DNA from: Sphingobacteriales bacterium
Lineage (GTDB): Bacteria; Bacteroidota; Bacteroidia; Chitinophagales; Chitinophagaceae
Direction: 5' to 3'
NCBI GenBank assembly: GCA_900299255.1
Contig: OMJB01000108.1
Location: 1-46,246 of the forward strand
Length of the DNA: 46,246 bases
Shown: positions 43,068 through 46,246 of the stretch, in pieces
How positions within the stretch are numbered: the first letter of the stretch is position 1
How the letters are laid out: each line of letters starts with the position of its first letter
Program-made: the position numbers and the translations under genes
The notes under the pieces: model-generated
Databases searched by the model: none
What the model saw: only the letters and a program-made list of their open reading frames with translations
What the model was told of the DNA's origin: nothing

Positions 43068-44384
43068 CTAAAAAGATTGTTGGCGTATTTTAACCATGTA
43101 CAATTGTACCAGCATTTCAGATAAACTGTTCAGGTACTGGTTCTGATAATTGATATAGTCGGTAAAAGCATTCAATCGTTCATCAAGAGTTGAGAGCCCC
43201 TCGTTGTACTTATTGGTGATATGCCTGTAATTGTCGAAAGAAAAATTCATTATACGCTCGGCACCGGCAAGCAGTTCACCTGCTTTTTTATAGGACAGCC
43301 TTAAGTTCTCATCGCTGATAGCAGCCTGTTTTCGCGCGTTGTCCAGCTGCATCTTACTTTCGTACCAGCTTAGCTTGCCCTTTTTAGACTGCAGCCAGCG
43401 GTTGCCACCTGAGAATATACTCCATGTGAGCCTCAAAGTCCAGTAGCTGGATGGGTACCACGACGGGCCTCCGCTTTGCAATGGCTCAAATTTATTGTCG
43501 TTTTGCTGTGTTGAGTTGCTATACAGTACACTCAGCGTTGGGAAAAGGCTGGCATTAGCTGCATGGTAGCTACTCAGGCTTATCTGTGACTGGTACTGCG
43601 CCATGCGCACAGCCGGATCTTCGGTGAATGCATTGTTTGGCTCCTCATGCAGGCTGGTTTGCAGCACTGCTGTTATTTCTAGTGTATCACTCACTTCCAG
43701 GTCAAGCAAACCTTTCAGGTTGTTCTTATTTGTTTGCATCTGAAACCGTGCTATTGTTAGTGTCTGTCCTGCCTTTTCTTTGTTGAGCTTTGCTATGTCC
43801 AGGCTGGCAAGGCTCACTGTGCCTGTATTGTATTTATTGGTTACTGATTGCAGAATGGAGTCAGCTACCGACTCTGTAACTGCCGCCAGCCTGTATGCTT
43901 CTTTGTTCAGCAGGTAGGCGTAGTACTGAGTAGCTATCTGCTGGCAGGTGAGTTTATGTGCATTGGCAGCCGCCGCTGTGTTCATAGCTTCGGTTTCTTT
44001 GGCTATGCGCACATTGTACCAGGTTTGCAGGTTGAGTAGATCCATCTGGGCAGTAAAACCAGCATTGTAAATATATTTCTGGCCAAACTGCACAGGTTTA
44101 TATGTGCCTGCCGGGCCACCAAATATTTCAGCAGGCATTAAAGTTGTCTGCAGCGAAGTGTTGTTGGTGAACGTGCCATTGACACCAGCCTGTGGCAGAA
44201 ACGCCATGTATGACTGCTTTCTGGCTGCCTGTGCCTTGTTTAGTTCATATCCTGCATTTCGTATTGTTACATTGTGTGTATCGGCATACTTCCATATGTC
44301 TTCCAGAGAGGAAAATGTTGTTTGTGCCCCGGCTGTATCCGCAGCAACCAACATTGAACATACTATTACTGTCTTTCTGAACAT
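43068..44384 (-). CDS. TolC family outer membrane efflux protein
   Basis: 438 aa with a signal peptide (VAADTAGAQ). It has the two TolC-type helical-hairpin repeats (SLEDIWKYADTHNVTIRNAGYELNKAQAARKQSYMAFLPQAGVNG; the second around AQYQSQISLSSYHAANASLFPTLSVLYSNS) and ends in a helical segment. It is expected to form a trimeric channel through the outer membrane and periplasm and to export whatever the MFP/ABC pair delivers. Order TetR, TolC, MFP, permease, ATPase indicates one transcription unit. Confidence 0.9.
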   Translation of the reverse strand: MFRKTVIVCSMLVAADTAGAQTTFSSLEDIWKYADTHNVTIRNAGYELNKAQAARKQSYMAFLPQAGVNGTFTNNTSLQTTLMPAEIFGGPAGTYKPVQFGQKYIYNAGFTAQMDLLNLQTWYNVRIAKETEAMNTAAAANAHKLTCQQIATQYYAYLLNKEAYRLAAVTESVADSILQSVTNKYNTGTVSLASLDIAKLNKEKAGQTLTIARFQMQTNKNNLKGLLDLEVSDTLEITAVLQTSLHEEPNNAFTEDPAVRMAQYQSQISLSSYHAANASLFPTLSVLYSNSTQQNDNKFEPLQSGGPSWYPSSYWTLRLTWSIFSGGNRWLQSKKGKLSWYESKMQLDNARKQAAISDENLRLSYKKAGELLAGAERIMNFSFDNYRHITNKYNEGLSTLDERLNAFTDYINYQNQYLNSLSEMLVQLYMVKIRQQSF

Positions 44385-44443
44385 TTCTTTTTCTTATTCT
44401 TTGCCTGTATTATTCAATAGCACTTGTAAGCTTCACTTTGCAG

Positions 44444-45088
44444 TCAGGTTTGCTGCATACTGCTCATAATAATTGTCTTTACCCACATAGGTATCAGTTT
44501 CTTTCGTTCCAGCATGAGCGCATTAAAATTCTCTTCGCTGATACCTGTGCGGTTTCTGATTAATAGGCAAGCCACGAATGGAAAAATGGTGAGTGAAATC
44601 AGGTTCATGAAAATATGCAACGGATTTACCAGTTGTGCATTATTTGCCGCCGCCATTTCCTTCCATTGTGTTATGATATACAATTCCCCATGAGCCATCT
44701 CTCCAATGCCCACTTTACTGATCAGTTTATCTGGGTCTGCGTTGATCTCGTTCAGTATAAACAATGGCAGCCCGGGGTTGGCTATCAGCATATCTATATA
44801 ATGGGCTACTATTATTTCCAGTTTCTCAAACAGTGTGGTTGACCTGTCATTAACAATGCCGGCTATGCTCTGCATAAACAGGTGCAGGTGCTCCACCATA
44901 ATAATATCAAACAGCTTTTCCTTGCTGCGGAAGTAATAGTTGATGAGTGCCAGATTGTATCCCGACTCTTCGGCAATATCGCGGGTGCGGGTGGCGGCAT
45001 AGCCTTTGCGGGTGAACACCACTCTGGCGGCTTCTTTTATCTTCTCCTCGGTAGAAGCGTTTTTTTCTATTTTTTGTTCAGATTTCAT
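44444..45088 (-). CDS. TetR/AcrR family transcriptional regulator
   Basis: 214 aa. The N-terminal helix-turn-helix runs ~residues 10-60: EEKIKEAARVVFTRKGYAATRTRDIAEESGYNLALINYYFRSKEKLFDIIMVEH, a canonical TetR DNA-binding domain (GY..T..DIA..... . YYF..KE.L). The helical ligand-binding part follows. It probably represses its own operon and the downstream efflux genes and is released by an efflux substrate; that is inference from the gene order. A 59-bp gap separates it from tolC. Confidence 0.93.
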   Translation of the reverse strand: MKSEQKIEKNASTEEKIKEAARVVFTRKGYAATRTRDIAEESGYNLALINYYFRSKEKLFDIIMVEHLHLFMQSIAGIVNDRSTTLFEKLEIIVAHYIDMLIANPGLPLFILNEINADPDKLISKVGIGEMAHGELYIITQWKEMAAANNAQLVNPLHIFMNLISLTIFPFVACLLIRNRTGISEENFNALMLERKKLIPMWVKTIIMSSMQQT

Positions 45089-45099
45089 CTATTGCACTG

Positions 45100-45131
45100 C
45101 AAAGTTACAATTAAAAATCTGATTTAAACAA
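45100..45131 (-). promoter_or_regulatory. Promoter of the tetR-efflux operon
   Basis: On the minus strand a perfect TAacTTTG box (plus-strand caaagtta, 45100-45107) has TTG (caa, 45129-45131) 21 nt upstream. The box is 11 bp from the ATG of the regulator, leaving a very short leader. Confidence 0.65.
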
Positions 45132-45136
45132 GATAA

Positions 45137-45152
45137 TTAATCAAACGATTAA
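45137..45152. promoter_or_regulatory. Palindromic operator candidate for the TetR regulator
   Basis: ttaatc-aaac-gattaa is a perfect palindrome (6-bp arms, 4-nt spacer). It lies 5 bp upstream of the -33 element of the regulator's promoter, a plausible place for a self-regulating TetR protein, although only one copy is seen and it is AT-rich. Confidence 0.45.
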
Positions 45153-45272
45153 AAATAATTTCTGACACAGAAATCCATTCACCAGCAATTGATTGAAAAG
45201 CAGGTAAATGAATAGCGTAACATAGCTACCTGCCAAACAAGCAGATAACCATACCTGAGCTTTTAAAATGCT

Positions 45273-45725
45273 TTATTTATAAATTTTGGCAGTAAATGCG
45301 CCTTCAGAAACTGATACTGTATCCGTATTGGTATAATAGAATATACCACTAATAAGATTTTCGGTTACGGCATTTATGGTTACATAGCCGTACATAGATA
45401 TCTTTTTTTCTACAGCAGAGTTATAATAAATCATGTGTGGATGCCCGTATACTGAATCCAGGTAATAGCTGCCCAATGCTCCTATCCAGTTTGGTATAGA
45501 TAATTCCATATACGGATAAGATAGAATCGGAGCACTGTTATTTAAACTTTGAACAGCAAGGGTTGTTCCGGATATAGATGCCATGCAATTGCCTGTTTCA
45601 AATTGGTTAGGCCCTATATTGGCTTTCATGTAATAGTTAGTATAAGTATGATCTTTGATGCAACCCGAAAAGGCAGCCATGCCGCCTATGAAAAGAACTG
45701 ATACTAAAATGAAAACTTTATTCAT
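45273..45725 (-). CDS. Small lipoprotein of unknown function
   Basis: 150 aa from ATG 45725; an upstream in-frame ATG (45791) would add 22 residues but would spoil the signal. The lipobox is AAFSGC (C20), so it is predicted to be lipid-anchored. The rest (HTYTNYYMKANIGPNQFETGNCMASISGTTLAVQSLNNSAPILSYPYMEL...YYTNTDTVSVSEGAFTAKIYK) is beta-rich and unrecognised. It resembles the many small Bacteroidota lipoproteins with a DUF-like beta domain whose start is NxFxxxxxxAxISGTxLxV, which are generally uncharacterised. It is the only gene between the regulator and the DUF1573 gene, and no operon is apparent. Confidence 0.7.
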   Translation of the reverse strand: MNKVFILVSVLFIGGMAAFSGCIKDHTYTNYYMKANIGPNQFETGNCMASISGTTLAVQSLNNSAPILSYPYMELSIPNWIGALGSYYLDSVYGHPHMIYYNSAVEKKISMYGYVTINAVTENLISGIFYYTNTDTVSVSEGAFTAKIYK

Positions 45726-45839
45726 ACCGGATATTTGGCATGAAGATAAAAATACTAATCGGGATTGCAAAAAAATGTACCTCCTGCACAAGGATTTTTC
45801 CAGATTTTATACAAGGGAGGACACGAGGTACTTACAACT

Positions 45840-45865
45840 AAAAAGTCCCGTTTACGGGACTTTTT
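45840..45865 (-). terminator. Bidirectional terminator between the lipoprotein and DUF1573 genes
   Basis: aaaaagtcccg (45840-45850), loop ttta, cgggacttttt (45855-45865): a perfect stem with A and T runs on its two sides. It lies 24 bp after the stop of the minus-strand DUF1573 gene. Confidence 0.85.
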
Positions 45866-45889
45866 AGCTGATATAAAGCAGTAATCAGA

Positions 45890-46246
45890 TTATTTTTTAA
45901 CCGGTGCAGTTACCGGCGCAGGCGTATTAGCTGGTGCTGCCGCTGGTGCGTTTGGATCAACTGGTTTTGGTTTTACAGTACCACGGATATGCAATACCAT
46001 TGGTGACTGTTTTGCATTTGAGTTGATAGTAACATCTTTCATAATCATACCTTGACGGCCCTGTGTAGTGTATGCTACATGGATAACGCCTTTCTTGCCT
46101 GGCATGATTGGTTCTGATGGCCATTTAGGCACTGTGCAGCCACATGAGCCATGAGCTTCAGTAATAACAATTGGCTTCTTGCCTACGTTCTTGAATTCGA
46201 AGTCGGTTTCTGCCAACGGGCCTTCCGGAACTTCACCGTAGTCGTG
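45890..46246 (-). CDS. DUF1573 domain protein (C-terminal part, cut by the window edge)
   Basis: The frame runs from the right edge (H-D-Y-G-E-V-P-E-G-P) down to 45890, so only the last 118 codons or so are seen. HDYGEVPEGPLAETDFEFKNVGKKPIVITEAHGSCGCTVPKWPSEPIMPGKKGVIHVAYTT is the DUF1573 family, an Ig-like domain with a conserved SCGCT motif, found in many exported Bacteroidota proteins. A Pro/Ala tail (PAAAPANTPAPVTAPVKK) ends it. The start and any signal peptide lie outside the window. Function of the family is unknown. Confidence 0.85.
   Translation of the reverse strand, partial: HDYGEVPEGPLAETDFEFKNVGKKPIVITEAHGSCGCTVPKWPSEPIMPGKKGVIHVAYTTQGRQGMIMKDVTINSNAKQSPMVLHIRGTVKPKPVDPNAPAAAPANTPAPVTAPVKK

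Overview
The window comes from a member of the Bacteroidota, most likely a Chitinophagales-type bacterium. Four secreted proteins end in type IX secretion system (T9SS) sorting domains: type A in the genes at 499-2082, 11721-12728, 17231-25612 and 38721-39824, plus a type B (CHU_C-like) domain in 30698-37819. Promoters fit the Bacteroidota TTG / TAnnTTTG pattern, there are several SPII lipoproteins, and no Shine-Dalgarno sequences stand out. No tRNA, rRNA, CRISPR array or intact insertion sequence was seen. Species cannot be named from the sequence alone.

Layout. 1-9.2 kb is mostly housekeeping: the start of an MFS (UMF1/Atg22-like) transporter, a secreted cytochrome c / copper monooxygenase-like protein, the SRP GTPase Ffh, a fused E1 alpha/beta 2-oxoacid dehydrogenase, an F420-oxidoreductase-like NAD(P) protein and an M1 aminopeptidase lipoprotein of the LTA4-hydrolase type. 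9.2-10.45 kb holds a membrane GT-C-type glycosyltransferase. 10.45-11.72 kb is a gene-free segment with a degenerate 7-bp repeat tract, several hairpins and a palindrome-rich element. 11.7-13.2 kb is an AT-rich pair of secreted-protein genes that joins directly onto a 5'-truncated small membrane protein gene. 13.7-15.1 kb encodes a tyrosine phenol-lyase, followed by a decayed second copy of that small membrane protein. 15.2-17.1 kb (minus strand) encodes two cytosolic glycosyltransferases with overlapping genes.

17.2-37.8 kb is the most unusual part: four plus-strand genes, giant repeat protein 1 (2793 aa, 26 BIG2-like repeats, type A sorting), a GH2 beta-mannosidase/glucosaminidase-like enzyme, a GH20 beta-N-acetylhexosaminidase, and giant repeat protein 2 (2373 aa, 18 repeats, type B sorting). 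The two giants share the same roughly 72-residue two-cysteine repeat but have different N-termini and different sorting signals. The two glycosidases between them are translationally close (4 nt) and would release terminal mannose/hexosamine residues from glycans. A related palindrome-rich element lies at 11.52-11.61 and 30.28-30.37 kb.

37.9-46.2 kb: an AT-rich membrane protein with a possible PH-like domain, a T9SS secreted protein, a minus-strand efflux cluster (TetR regulator, TolC, lipoprotein membrane-fusion protein, MacB/LolE-type permease, LolD/MacB-type ATPase), a small lipoprotein, and the C-terminal part of a DUF1573 protein at the window edge.
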